From contig NZ_LT900217.1 in NCBI RefSeq assembly GCF_900199375.1, positions 1,178,001 to 1,242,000 of the forward strand: 64,000 nt of DNA. Direction: 5' to 3'. Source of the DNA: Gordonibacter urolithinfaciens. Lineage in GTDB: Bacteria > Actinomycetota > Coriobacteriia > Coriobacteriales > Eggerthellaceae. Every line of letters starts with the position of its first letter. Within the stretch, counting starts at the first letter, position 1. Under the pieces are notes generated by a model. The model saw only the letters and a program-made list of their open reading frames with translations. It was not told the origin of the DNA and searched no databases. The translations under genes were made by a program, and so were the position numbers. Positions 43,679 to 51,802 of this stretch are shown in pieces.

Positions 43679-43732
43679 GCTGCCGTCGGGGTGCGCCGTC
43701 CTACGGGCAGGGCGATGCACCCCGACGGCAGC
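43679..43732. repeat. 16-bp perfect inverted repeat with 22-base loop
   Basis: GCTGCCGTCGGGGTGC (43679-43694) and its exact complement (43717-43732), 46 bp upstream of the PucR-type gene. Candidate operator or the end of a palindromic element. No gene inside. Confidence 0.6.
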
Positions 43733-43771
43733 GGGACCGCGCGCCAACCATATGCGCCAGCAGGCACCGTT

Positions 43772-43796
43772 GCCGGCCGGCATTTTGCAGGCCGGC
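43772..43796 (-). terminator. hairpin downstream of the 61-aa gene
   Basis: GCCGGCC pairs with GGCCGGC around an 11-base loop, 26 bp after the stop codon at 43822. Possible terminator without a U tract. Confidence 0.4.
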
Positions 43797-43821
43797 CAGC
43801 GCTCCGCAAGGTAAGCACCGT

Positions 43822-44007
43822 CTATCCAGCCTGGTAAAGATCTTCCAAGTTGCCGTTATCCACCAGCGTGCAGAGCGCGTTGCTGGCATGCTGGGGGTTC
43901 ACGCCCATTTGCTCGAAGCGCTTCGTCAGCTTCAGGCAGTACGCCAAGTCTCCAGAATCCAGCGAGAGCAGGGCCGACGTGGCCCGCTCGTCCAACTTCT
44001 CCAACAT
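43822..44007 (-). CDS. 61-aa hypothetical protein
   Basis: ATG 44007 with a GAGAGGAG Shine-Dalgarno. The product is soluble, helical and acidic, starting MLEKLDERATSALLSLDSG and including GVNPQHASNAL. No family recognised. It is preceded by a strong hairpin (44094-44125) and followed by another; the clear RBS and codon pattern support a real gene. Confidence 0.6.
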   Translation of the reverse strand: MLEKLDERATSALLSLDSGDLAYCLKLTKRFEQMGVNPQHASNALCTLVDNGNLEDLYQAG

Positions 44008-44093
44008 GGGATGCTCCTCTCGATCGAATTCTCGTACCAAGAGGATATCCTGCACGCCCCCGCCCTCTTTTGGACAAGCGGGACAATCGCAAG

Positions 44094-44125
44094 CCCCCGT
44101 TTTGTGCCATTGGACAAAACGGGGG
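44094..44125. terminator. 12-bp stem hairpin between MFS and 61-aa gene
   Basis: CCCCCGTTTTGT pairs perfectly with ACAAAACGGGGG around 8 bases. It lies 97 bp beyond the MFS stop on the minus strand. TTGTCC/GGACAA blocks recur around it. Either a terminator for the transporter or a regulatory dyad for the small gene. Confidence 0.5.
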
Positions 44126-44222
44126 CAAAAGGCCTTGCTTTCCCGGTTGACGATAACGGAGCTGCCGGCCAGCGGCATCCGCGCCCCGCCCCGACCGACG
44201 GTGCGCTCGCGCCGCAGCCTCC

Positions 44223-45449
44223 CTATTCCCTCTCCGGCATCCGCCACAGCAGCACGAAGCCCACCACGAACAGCACGGCAATGGACAGCACGCCCATGGA
44301 CGAGTTGCCGGTGAGCTGCGTGAACACGCTCACCAGAAACGTGCCCATGACGGCGGCGTACTTGCCGAAGATGTCGAAGAAGCCGTAGTACTCGTTGGCG
44401 TGCTCCTTGGGAATGAGCTTGCCGAACTCGCTGCGCGAGAGCGCCTGGATGCCGCCCTGGAACAGGCCCACGCAGATGGCGAGGATCCAGAACTCGAACG
44501 CCTCGCGCAGGAAGAACGCCGCGAACAGCGTGATGCAGAAGTACGCGCCGATGGCCACGAGCAGCATGCGCTTCGTACCGAACCTGCCGGACAATCGCCC
44601 GTAGGCGATGGCCGACGGGAACGCCACGAACTGCGTCACCAGCAGCGCCAGCACGAGCTGCGTCGCATCGATCCCCAGATCGGTGCCGTAGCTCGTGGAC
44701 ATCTTGATGATGGTGTGCACGCCGTCGATGTAGCAGAAGAACGCCAGCATGAACAAGCGCAGCCGCCGATCCTTGAAGATGCGCTTCACCGTCTTCCACA
44801 GGCCGCCGAACGTGTCGCGGATCAGGTGCTCGGCGCGCTCCTTGTAGTGCGTCTGGTGCACGTCGCGAATGAGCGGGATGCTAAACGCCACCCACCACGC
44901 AGCCGTGATGAGAAACGCTATCTTCATACCGATATCCATGGGGATGCCGATAGACGGCCCACCCAACACCACGGCCAAGCATGCGATGAACGGCACGCAC
45001 GAGCCGATGTAACCCCATGCGTAGCCCTGCGACGACACCTCGTCGTAGCGCTCGTCGCAGGTGGCATCTACAAGGAACGCGTCGTAGAACACCATGGAGC
45101 CGTTCAGCATGATGGACGCGATCACATACAGCACGAGGAACGTCATGGCAGCCGTGGGAATGCCAAGGGCCGCCAGCGCGATGGCGCCCGTGCCCACCGT
45201 GCCGACGAAGAACTTCTTCTTGTTGCCCTTGAGATCGGCGAGGCTGCCCAGGACGGGCATGAGCAGGGCCAGGATGAGCGACGCCACCGTCTCGGCGTAG
45301 CCCCAGGCCACCACCACCGATGAGCCTTCCTCGGCGATCGAGGCGAAGTACACCGGAATAAGGGCCGTGGCCAGCAGCACGAACGCCGAGTTTCCCACGT
45401 CGTACAGAACCCAGCTGCGTTCCTGCCTCGTCAACTTCGCTCGCGCCAT
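44223..45449 (-). CDS. UMF1/Atg22-type MFS transporter
   Basis: A 408-residue membrane protein with about 12 hydrophobic spans. The N-terminal RSWVLYDVGNSAFVLLATAL is the mark of the UMF1 family, and ALSRSEFGKLIPKEHANEYY is its late signature. Substrate unknown (fungal Atg22 exports amino acids). ATG 45449 with GAGAGGAAGG RBS; the upstream in-frame codons are Arg/Gly-rich and rejected. Confidence 0.85.
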   Translation of the reverse strand: MARAKLTRQERSWVLYDVGNSAFVLLATALIPVYFASIAEEGSSVVVAWGYAETVASLILALLMPVLGSLADLKGNKKKFFVGTVGTGAIALAALGIPTAAMTFLVLYVIASIMLNGSMVFYDAFLVDATCDERYDEVSSQGYAWGYIGSCVPFIACLAVVLGGPSIGIPMDIGMKIAFLITAAWWVAFSIPLIRDVHQTHYKERAEHLIRDTFGGLWKTVKRIFKDRRLRLFMLAFFCYIDGVHTIIKMSTSYGTDLGIDATQLVLALLVTQFVAFPSAIAYGRLSGRFGTKRMLLVAIGAYFCITLFAAFFLREAFEFWILAICVGLFQGGIQALSRSEFGKLIPKEHANEYYGFFDIFGKYAAVMGTFLVSVFTQLTGNSSMGVLSIAVLFVVGFVLLWRMPERE

Positions 45450-45617
45450 GGTGCGCCTTCCTCTCGTCCCGCGCGCCCCCGCGCGCCTCGCCACCGCCGT
45501 TCAGCCGGAAACGTTCTTCACAACTGGGAAACCGACGGTTAACAAGCACCGCCTCATTGTATATGATAGCGCTAAGCGACACGGGTAAATTTCACGTCAG
45601 AAACGGGGTACCGCGCC

Positions 45618-46676
45618 ATGCCCGCTCTCATCACGCACGACTTCTTCGGCCAAGACGTCTACGACCATATCTTCCGCAACGTCGGCGGAACCCGCGACGA
45701 GGCCGAGGCGTTCCTGCTGGGCAACCAAGGTCCGGACCCCCTGTTCTACGCGGTGGCCGACCCGCGCCTGCACGAGCACAACCGCTTGGGCAACGTGATG
45801 CACAGCGAGAAGCCGAGCGAGCTCATCAAGGCATTCAAAGACTCCCTCGGCATCCTCGATGACGACGAACTGCCCGTCGGGCGCGCCTACGCGTTCGGCT
45901 TCCTGTGCCACTACACGCTGGATTCCACCATGCACCCGCTCGTGTTCTTCCACGAGTACCTGCTCACCGATGCCGGCGAACCGGGCCTCTCGCGCGACGA
46001 CGCCCATGAGGTGCACGCCGTCATCGAAAGCGAGCTGGACGAGCTCGTGCTGTTCGAGAAGCGCGGCGAGACGGTGGCAACGTTCCAGCCGTGGCGCGAG
46101 ATCCTGCAGGCCAGCGACTTCGTGCTGGGCGCGGTGTCGAAGATGTACTCCTACGCAGCGCTCACGGTGTACGGGCGCATCGTGCCGCGCGACCTGTTCG
46201 CGCGGTCGGTGCGCAACTTCCGCCGCGTGCAACGGCTGTTCTACTCCAAGACCGGCGCCAAGCGTGCGCTGCTGGGACGCATCGAGGGGCTCGTGCGCCC
46301 TTACTCGTTCTACCAGTCCATGAGCCATCGTCCCGTGGCGCTCACCGAGAGCATCTACGACAACCGCGCCCACGAGGCCTGGGAGAACCCGTACACGGGC
46401 GAGGTGAGCACGGCGAGCTTCTGGGACCTGTACGGCCGGGCGCTCGAGAAGGCCGAGGAGAACATCGACGCCTTCGACCGCGACGACTTCGACCTGGGGG
46501 CCGCGCGCGCCCTGACCGGCGAGCTGGACTTCTCGGGCCGACCCGTGGTGGCCACGCTCGTGTCGGTGGAGGACGGCGGCACGGCGCACGGCGCAGAGGG
46601 CGAGACGGCGAACGCAACGGAGCCCTCTGGCCGCAACGCGGCCGCCTCGAACTCCCCCGCCCCCCGCGGCGCCTAG
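45618..46676 (+). CDS. zinc-dependent phospholipase C family protein
   Basis: A 352-residue protein of the PF00882 type. The zinc-ligand pattern is visible as ALITHDFFGQDVYDHI at the N-terminus, FLCHYTLDSTMHPLVF and repeated His/Asp helices. There is no signal peptide, so a cytoplasmic role is likely despite the family name. The last 40 residues are low-complexity. It precedes the TRIC-type channel gene by 6 bp, so the two form an operon. Confidence 0.8.
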   Translation: MPALITHDFFGQDVYDHIFRNVGGTRDEAEAFLLGNQGPDPLFYAVADPRLHEHNRLGNVMHSEKPSELIKAFKDSLGILDDDELPVGRAYAFGFLCHYTLDSTMHPLVFFHEYLLTDAGEPGLSRDDAHEVHAVIESELDELVLFEKRGETVATFQPWREILQASDFVLGAVSKMYSYAALTVYGRIVPRDLFARSVRNFRRVQRLFYSKTGAKRALLGRIEGLVRPYSFYQSMSHRPVALTESIYDNRAHEAWENPYTGEVSTASFWDLYGRALEKAEENIDAFDRDDFDLGAARALTGELDFSGRPVVATLVSVEDGGTAHGAEGETANATEPSGRNAAASNSPAPRGA

Positions 46677-46682
46677 CGCGCC

Positions 46683-47651
46683 ATGCTGGAAGTCGTCCTC
46701 ACCATCCCGTTCTGGCTGGAGCTGGCCGCCGCGCTGACGGGCGGCTTGTCGGGCGCCATGAGCGCCGTGCGCGCCCGCTACGACATCTTCGGCGTGGTGT
46801 GCATCGCGCTCACCGCCGGCCTGGCGGGCGGCATCATGCGCGATCTGCTCATGCAGAACTACGGCATCTACGCATTCCAGAAACCAGAGCTGCTGCTGGC
46901 TTGCGCGGGAGCAGGCGTCATCGTGTTCTACTTCGGCAAGCTGGCCACGTACCTGGACCCGGTGGTGGCGCTGCTGGACAACCTCTCGGTAGCGCTGTGG
47001 GCCGTGATCAGCGTGGGCAAGGGCCTGTCGGCCGGGCTCGACGTCGTGCCCTCCATCATCCTGGGCACCGTGACCGCCGTGGGCGGCGGCATCCTGCGCG
47101 ACGTGTTCATGAACCGCGAGCCGGAGGCGTTCCAGGCCGGCGCCATGTACGGCTCGGCCGCGCTCATCGGCTCCACGGTGTACGCGCTCATGGCGCAGAA
47201 CCACGTGCTGGACCAGTACGCGCCCTACGCCTGCGTGGCCATCGTGCTGGGGCTGCGCTACGCGTCGCTGTTCTTCGGCTGGAAGACCACGCCGCCCAAG
47301 GACTACACGGACGTGGTGACGAGCGCCGTGGCCCGCCCGGTGAAATCGGTGGCGCGGCGCGTGCGCCCGCCCAAGGGCAAGGTGGAGCGCGAGCGCGAGC
47401 GGCGCCGCGCCTACGAGCGCCTGCGCTGGCTGTGGCGCGCGCCCGGCAGCACGTCGCCCCTGCCGCCGGTGGAGATGCGCGGGACCGAGGACGACGAGCG
47501 ACCCGACGCACCCGCGTCCTCGCAGGCAGCTCCGACCGACGCCGCGCCCAGCGACCCGAGCGACCGTATCCACGTGGACCGCGAGGAGCTGCGCCGCATC
47601 ATGGGCGGCGAGGACGACGAGCCCCGCGACCCGTTCGAGCCGCGCTCGTAA
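46683..47651 (+). CDS. UPF0126 / TRIC-family cation channel
   Basis: A 322-residue protein with seven hydrophobic spans in the first 205 residues, carrying the duplicated glycine-rich signatures GLAGGIMRDLLM and AVGGGILRDVFMNREP typical of trimeric intracellular cation channels. The C-terminal 110 residues are a charged cytoplasmic tail, longer than usual for the family. ATG 46683 lies 6 bp beyond the phospholipase-like stop. Confidence 0.85.
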   Translation: MLEVVLTIPFWLELAAALTGGLSGAMSAVRARYDIFGVVCIALTAGLAGGIMRDLLMQNYGIYAFQKPELLLACAGAGVIVFYFGKLATYLDPVVALLDNLSVALWAVISVGKGLSAGLDVVPSIILGTVTAVGGGILRDVFMNREPEAFQAGAMYGSAALIGSTVYALMAQNHVLDQYAPYACVAIVLGLRYASLFFGWKTTPPKDYTDVVTSAVARPVKSVARRVRPPKGKVERERERRRAYERLRWLWRAPGSTSPLPPVEMRGTEDDERPDAPASSQAAPTDAAPSDPSDRIHVDREELRRIMGGEDDEPRDPFEPRS

Positions 47652-47656
47652 GGAGC

Positions 47657-47798
47657 GGTCAGCCGAGGAGCCTCCGCGCAGGGGCGAAGCGACCTGCGCC
47701 TCGCGCGAAGCGCGAGAACAACCGCCCAGGTTGGCGGGCGGAAGCGAAGCGACCCGCCCATGCGCCCGGAGGGCGCATAACAGCCGCCCAGGTTGGCG
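47657..47798 (+). repeat. tandem hairpin array (two ~55-bp units)
   Basis: Unit 1 (47684-47736) and unit 2 (47744-47798) both begin GCGAAGCGACC and end CCGCCCAGGTTGGCG, 60 bp apart. Between these blocks each has a different perfect 7-bp stem: CTCGCGC/GCGCGAG and TGCGCCC/GGGCGCA. A GTCAGC-GAGGAGCC block precedes unit 1 (47657) and recurs after unit 2 (about 47804). Stem sequence changes while pairing is kept, so structure appears to be conserved. Confidence 0.65.
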
Positions 47799-47813
47799 TA
47801 GTAAGTCAGCGAG

Positions 47814-47912
47814 GAGCCCCCTGGCACCCGAGATTGGCAGGATCGCGGAGGTGAAGCGTACTGCGGTACGCGAACCTACGGGATCGTGACAAGCTCGGGT
47901 GCCAGGGGGCTC
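47814..47912. repeat. 99-bp palindromic element with 19-bp perfect arms
   Basis: GAGCCCCCTGGCACCCGAG (47814-47832) is exactly complementary to 47894-47912. Inside, a second stem (AGGT..GCGTAC with GTACGC..ACCT) folds around a TGCG loop. Lies between the convergent TRIC and DUF47 genes. Possibly a REP/MITE-type unit. Confidence 0.7.
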
Positions 47913-47929
47913 CGCAGCGTCGGCAGGGG

Positions 47930-47955
47930 TTTCGCGGGCCGGAAGGCCCGCGAAA
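47930..47955 (-). terminator. hairpin after the DUF47 gene
   Basis: TTTCGCGGGCC pairs with GGCCCGCGAAA around a GGAA loop, 2 bp beyond the DUF47 stop. An 11-bp perfect stem, no U run. Confidence 0.6.
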
Positions 47956-47957
47956 CG

Positions 47958-48587
47958 CTATACGTTCTTCAGCAGGATGGTGCTCATGGTGTCGGCCACG
48001 TGCTCGCAGGCGTCGCAGCACTTCTCCATGCGGTCGAAGATCTGCGACCACACCAGCACGCGCATGGGGTTGTCGTTGTCCTCGGTGTGCAGCTTGCGGA
48101 TGACCTTGAGGTACAGCCGGTCGGCCTCTTCCTCGTAGGTGTTCACGTCCACGATGAGCTGCTTGAACGTCTTCGACTTCTTGAAGTTGCGGAAGTCCAC
48201 CATGGCCTTGTCGAGCGCCTCGCAGCTCTTCTTGATAAGGCAGGCGAACTCTTCGGCATCGTGGTGCATGAAGTGGACGTCGTACATGTAGAAGCGCTGC
48301 ATGACGTCCTCGATGTAGTCGATGATGTTGTCGAGGTACTGCGACAGCTCGATGATGTCCTCGCGCTCGATGGGCGTGATGAAGTCGGTGGCCACCGTCT
48401 TGAAGATGGCGTGGTTGACCTCGTCGCCCTCGTGCTCGAGCTCGTGCGCGCGCTCCATGATACCGCGCAGGTCCTCGGCCTCGGTGAAGTTCTCGATAGC
48501 CTCGATAAGCAGCTCGGCCTCCTTCACGGCCATCGCGGACTGCTTTTCAAAGGCGTCGAAGTAATCGAACTTGTGCTTCTTGGACAT
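47958..48587 (-). CDS. DUF47 (PhoU-like) accessory protein of the PiT phosphate transporter
   Basis: A 209-residue all-helical protein with the DUF47 pattern: HELEHEGDEVNHAIFKTV and TPIEREDIIELSQYLDNIID, where the acidic/His clusters may bind metal. DUF47 proteins pair with PiT transporters and modulate their flux. It follows the PiT gene by 12 bp on the same strand, giving a two-gene operon with a hairpin terminator. Confidence 0.9.
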   Translation of the reverse strand: MSKKHKFDYFDAFEKQSAMAVKEAELLIEAIENFTEAEDLRGIMERAHELEHEGDEVNHAIFKTVATDFITPIEREDIIELSQYLDNIIDYIEDVMQRFYMYDVHFMHHDAEEFACLIKKSCEALDKAMVDFRNFKKSKTFKQLIVDVNTYEEEADRLYLKVIRKLHTEDNDNPMRVLVWSQIFDRMEKCCDACEHVADTMSTILLKNV

Positions 48588-48599
48588 TGAACTCTCCTT

Positions 48600-49652
48600 T
48601 TACGAGAAGAACAGGAACAAGTGGGCGAATGCGAACCCGAGCAGGCCGCATCCGGGGAACGTGAGCACCCACGTCTTCACCATATCGACGGCGATGCCCC
48701 ATTTCACGGCGCTCTTGCGCTTGGCGGCGCCCACGCCCATGATGGCCGTGGTGTTCGTGTGCGTCGTGGAAACCGGCAAGCCGGCGAACGTGGACAGCAT
48801 GAGGCAGAAGAACGTGGCGGCGCTGGCCGCGAACCCTTGGAACGGCTCCAGCTTCACCATGTCGAGGCCGACGCTCTTGATGATGCGCTCGCCTCCCACA
48901 GCCGTGCCGATGCCCATGTTCAGCGCGCAGAAGAACATGAGCCAAATGGGCAGGACCATCTGGTCGGCCTGGCCCACGCCCGTGGCCAGCGTGATGGCCA
49001 GCACGAAGATGCTCATGAACTTCTGCCCGTCCTGGGCGCCGTGCATGAACGCCACGCCCGCGCCCGAGGCCACCTGGGCCCAGCGGAACACCTTCGTCGT
49101 GCGCTTGCGGTCCATGTTGCGGCACACGCGGCCGACGATCTTGGAATTGGCCCAACCCAGGAAGAACCCCAGCAGCGTGGACAGCAGGATGCCGTACACC
49201 ACCTTCATCCACTCGCCGCCGTTGATGGCGCCGAAGCCGCCCTGCAGCGCGATGGCCGCACCCGTGAGGCCGGCGATGAGCGAATGCGACTGGCTCGTGG
49301 GAATGCCGAACCACCAGGCCGCCGCACCCCACACGATGATGGCGATCATGGCGGCCGTAAGCGCGATGAGCGCCTGTTGGGAGTTGCCGCCGAAATCCAC
49401 CATGTTGAAGATGGTGTGCGCGACGGCGGACGTGACGAGCGAGACGAGCAGCAGGCCCAGGAAGTTGCAGACCGCCGCCATGAGGATGGCTAGCTTGGGC
49501 TTCATGGCCCGCGTCGAGACGACCGTGGCAATGGCGTTGGGGGCGTCGGTGGCGCCGTTGACGACGATGACGCCGATATTGAGCAGCGTCACGGCCACCA
49601 GCACCGGGTTGGAGGCGAGCTCGGCAATGAACGTAGCCCACTCTATGGTCAC
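48600..49652 (-). CDS. pit: inorganic phosphate transporter, PiT family
   Basis: A 350-residue transporter with about ten hydrophobic spans and the duplicated PiT signatures: GATDAPNAIATVVSTRAM near the N-terminus and GLPVSTTHTNTTAIMG near the C-terminus, plus IPTSQSHSLIAGLTG. It imports metal-phosphate with H+ or Na+. GTG 49652 (RBS GAGAGGG) begins the canonical N-terminus; the longer frame adds a Cys-rich stretch without RBS. DUF47 partner follows. Confidence 0.92.
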   Translation of the reverse strand: MTIEWATFIAELASNPVLVAVTLLNIGVIVVNGATDAPNAIATVVSTRAMKPKLAILMAAVCNFLGLLLVSLVTSAVAHTIFNMVDFGGNSQQALIALTAAMIAIIVWGAAAWWFGIPTSQSHSLIAGLTGAAIALQGGFGAINGGEWMKVVYGILLSTLLGFFLGWANSKIVGRVCRNMDRKRTTKVFRWAQVASGAGVAFMHGAQDGQKFMSIFVLAITLATGVGQADQMVLPIWLMFFCALNMGIGTAVGGERIIKSVGLDMVKLEPFQGFAASAATFFCLMLSTFAGLPVSTTHTNTTAIMGVGAAKRKSAVKWGIAVDMVKTWVLTFPGCGLLGFAFAHLFLFFS

Positions 49653-49943
49653 AGGTTCCCTCTCGACAAAACAGCAAAAAGGCCAGCAGCTCATCAGTTT
49701 AACGTAAATCTAACAAAGAGCTAGGGGAGCAACCTGCTTTTTACGTCGACGGACGAACCGTTTGGTAAAATTCGCGTAAAGGGGCCTATACGAAAAGAAA
49801 ATACCGGGCATTCGGCAAAGGGCCGCGTGCGCCGACTGCTAATATATAAGCATGCCGCTATGGATTGGAGGCGAGGGCCGCGCAGGGAGGCCGATGCCTC
49901 CGGCGGCACGAGGGGGACATCTTTGCTCGAGGGGAGCAAACGC

Positions 49944-51098
49944 ATGAAGAAGAGCATACAGCTGCCGCTGCAGACGGGCGACCTCATCGTGGGCTTCATG
50001 GTGTGGGTGATCCTGTCGTCGCTGCTGCCGTACATCTTGCAGGACATTGCCATTCCGCCTGATCGGGTGGCGCTCGTCACGGCCGTCCCCGTGATCCTGG
50101 GCTCGGTGCTGCGCGTGCCGTTGGGCTACCTGACGAACCGGCTGGGTGCACGCACGGTGTTCCTGGCCAGCTTCGTCTGCCTGCTCCTCCCCGTGTGGCT
50201 CATCAGCGAGGCCACCACGTACGAGGCGCTCATCACCGGCGGGGTGTTCCTGGGCATAGGCGGCTCCGTGTTCTCCGTGGGCGTGACGTCGCTGCCGAAA
50301 TACTACCCGCGCGAGCGTCACGGTTTCGTGAACGGAGTGTACGGGTTCGGCAACATGGGCACGGCGCTTACCACGTGGCTCGCACCCCTCGCGGCGGCGG
50401 CCTGGGACTGGCGTGTGGCCGTGAAGCTGTACCTGGTGCTGCTCGTGGCGGCCATAGCGGTGAACCTCGTGCTGGGCGACCGCGCCGAGCCGCGCGTGAG
50501 GACGCCCATCGTGGCCCAGATCAAAACCGTGTGGCGCGATGGGCGCCTGTGGGCCCTGTCGCTGTTCTACTTCGTGACGTTCGGGGCGTTCGTGGCGCTC
50601 ACCGTGTACCTGCCGAACTTCCTTGTGACGCACTATGGGCTGGACGGCGTGACGGCAGGCATGCTCACCAGCGCATTCATCGTGGCGGCCGCAACCTTGC
50701 GCGTCTTGGGCGGCTGGCTGGCCGACCGGTATGACTGCTTACGGCTTCTGGCGGTCGTGTTCGCTGCGCTCGCGGTGGGCGCCGCGGCGCTGGCGCTGGC
50801 ACCTGGCCTGCCCGTGTACCTGGCGGGCATCTATCTGATCAGCGCGGCATGCGGCATCGGCAACGGCGCGGTGTTCAAGCTGGTGCCCACGTACTTCCTG
50901 GGACAAGCCGGCCCGGTGAACGGCCTGGTGTCCATGTGGGGAGGCCTGGGCGGCTTCTTTCCCCCGCTCGTGCTGGCCGCGAGCACGGCCGTCTTCGGCT
51001 CGAACGTGCCGGGGCTGGCCCTGTTCGCGGCGTTCTGCATCGCATGCCTGGGTGTGGCAGCCTGGATGGGGAGGAAGGAACGGGCGCAGGCGAGCTAG
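49944..51098 (+). CDS. NarK-like MFS transporter (nitrate/nitrite porter type)
   Basis: A 384-residue MFS protein of about 12 spans. Early VPVILGSVLRVPLGYLTNRL and LGIGGSVFSVGVTSLPKYYP resemble the NarK group, as does VNGVYGFGNMGTA. Substrate may be nitrate, nitrite or an organic anion. ATG 49944 has a GAGGGGAG RBS; the upstream in-frame extension is Arg/Gly-rich and excluded. AT-rich DNA at 49840-49855 probably holds the promoter. No nitrate reductase is nearby. Confidence 0.82.
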   Translation: MKKSIQLPLQTGDLIVGFMVWVILSSLLPYILQDIAIPPDRVALVTAVPVILGSVLRVPLGYLTNRLGARTVFLASFVCLLLPVWLISEATTYEALITGGVFLGIGGSVFSVGVTSLPKYYPRERHGFVNGVYGFGNMGTALTTWLAPLAAAAWDWRVAVKLYLVLLVAAIAVNLVLGDRAEPRVRTPIVAQIKTVWRDGRLWALSLFYFVTFGAFVALTVYLPNFLVTHYGLDGVTAGMLTSAFIVAAATLRVLGGWLADRYDCLRLLAVVFAALAVGAAALALAPGLPVYLAGIYLISAACGIGNGAVFKLVPTYFLGQAGPVNGLVSMWGGLGGFFPPLVLAASTAVFGSNVPGLALFAAFCIACLGVAAWMGRKERAQAS

Positions 51099-51128
51099 GC
51101 GCCCACGCGGCGCCGCCTTGCGGCCGCC

Positions 51129-51788
51129 TTACGCGTACAGCTTGAACACTCGGCCGCGCTCGGCGCCGATGGTGGTGAGGGCGTTGTGGCCGGGAAGGAC
51201 GACCGTATCGTCGGGCAGCTGGGCCAGGCGCTTCAGGGAGCGGCGCATGTCGTCCATGCTGCCGCCGATGAAATCGGTGCGGCCGACCGTACCGCAGAAC
51301 AGCGTGTCGCCCGACACGAGCACGGGAGCGGCGGCCGGGTTCCCGGTGCATTCCGGGTCGAGGTACAGGCAGATGCCCCCCTTCGTATGGCCGGGCGTCG
51401 CGATGACCTTCCACGCCATGCCGCCCACCTGGACCTTGTCGCCATCCTTCACGGTGAGGTCGACCGGGCAAGTCTCGAAAGGCCGGTCGTCCCGCGGCAG
51501 CTCCTCGTCGCCCGAGATCACCGGGGCGTCGACGGCGGAGGCGATGACGGGTGCGCCCGTCTTCTCGCGCAGGGCACGCGCCGCGCCCACATGGTCGAAA
51601 TGCCGGTGCGTGAGCACGATGGCGTCCACCTTGCGGCCGTCGAGCGCCTCCAGGATGGCATCCGCCTTGCAGGAGGGGTCGACCACCAAGGTGGACTCCC
51701 CGTCCGAGATGAGGTACACGTTGTTCTCAAGCATGCCGAGCACGAGGTACTCCACCGACACGCATGTTCCTTTTGCCTGGTAAGCCAT
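51129..51788 (-). CDS. MBL-fold metallo-hydrolase (glyoxalase II-like)
   Basis: A 219-residue hydrolase with the metal motif THRHFDHVG, then TPGHTKGGICLY, SGDTLFCGTVGRTDF and LPGHN, the full ligand set for two metals. The N-terminal 15 residues (MAYQAKGTCVSVEYL) replace the shorter lead of most members. ATG 51788 with GGAAGGA RBS. It lies just after relA on the same strand (14 bp), the order seen in many actinobacteria and Firmicutes. Confidence 0.88.
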   Translation of the reverse strand: MAYQAKGTCVSVEYLVLGMLENNVYLISDGESTLVVDPSCKADAILEALDGRKVDAIVLTHRHFDHVGAARALREKTGAPVIASAVDAPVISGDEELPRDDRPFETCPVDLTVKDGDKVQVGGMAWKVIATPGHTKGGICLYLDPECTGNPAAAPVLVSGDTLFCGTVGRTDFIGGSMDDMRRSLKRLAQLPDDTVVLPGHNALTTIGAERGRVFKLYA

Positions 51789-51802
51789 GGGGTGTTCCTT
51801 CC

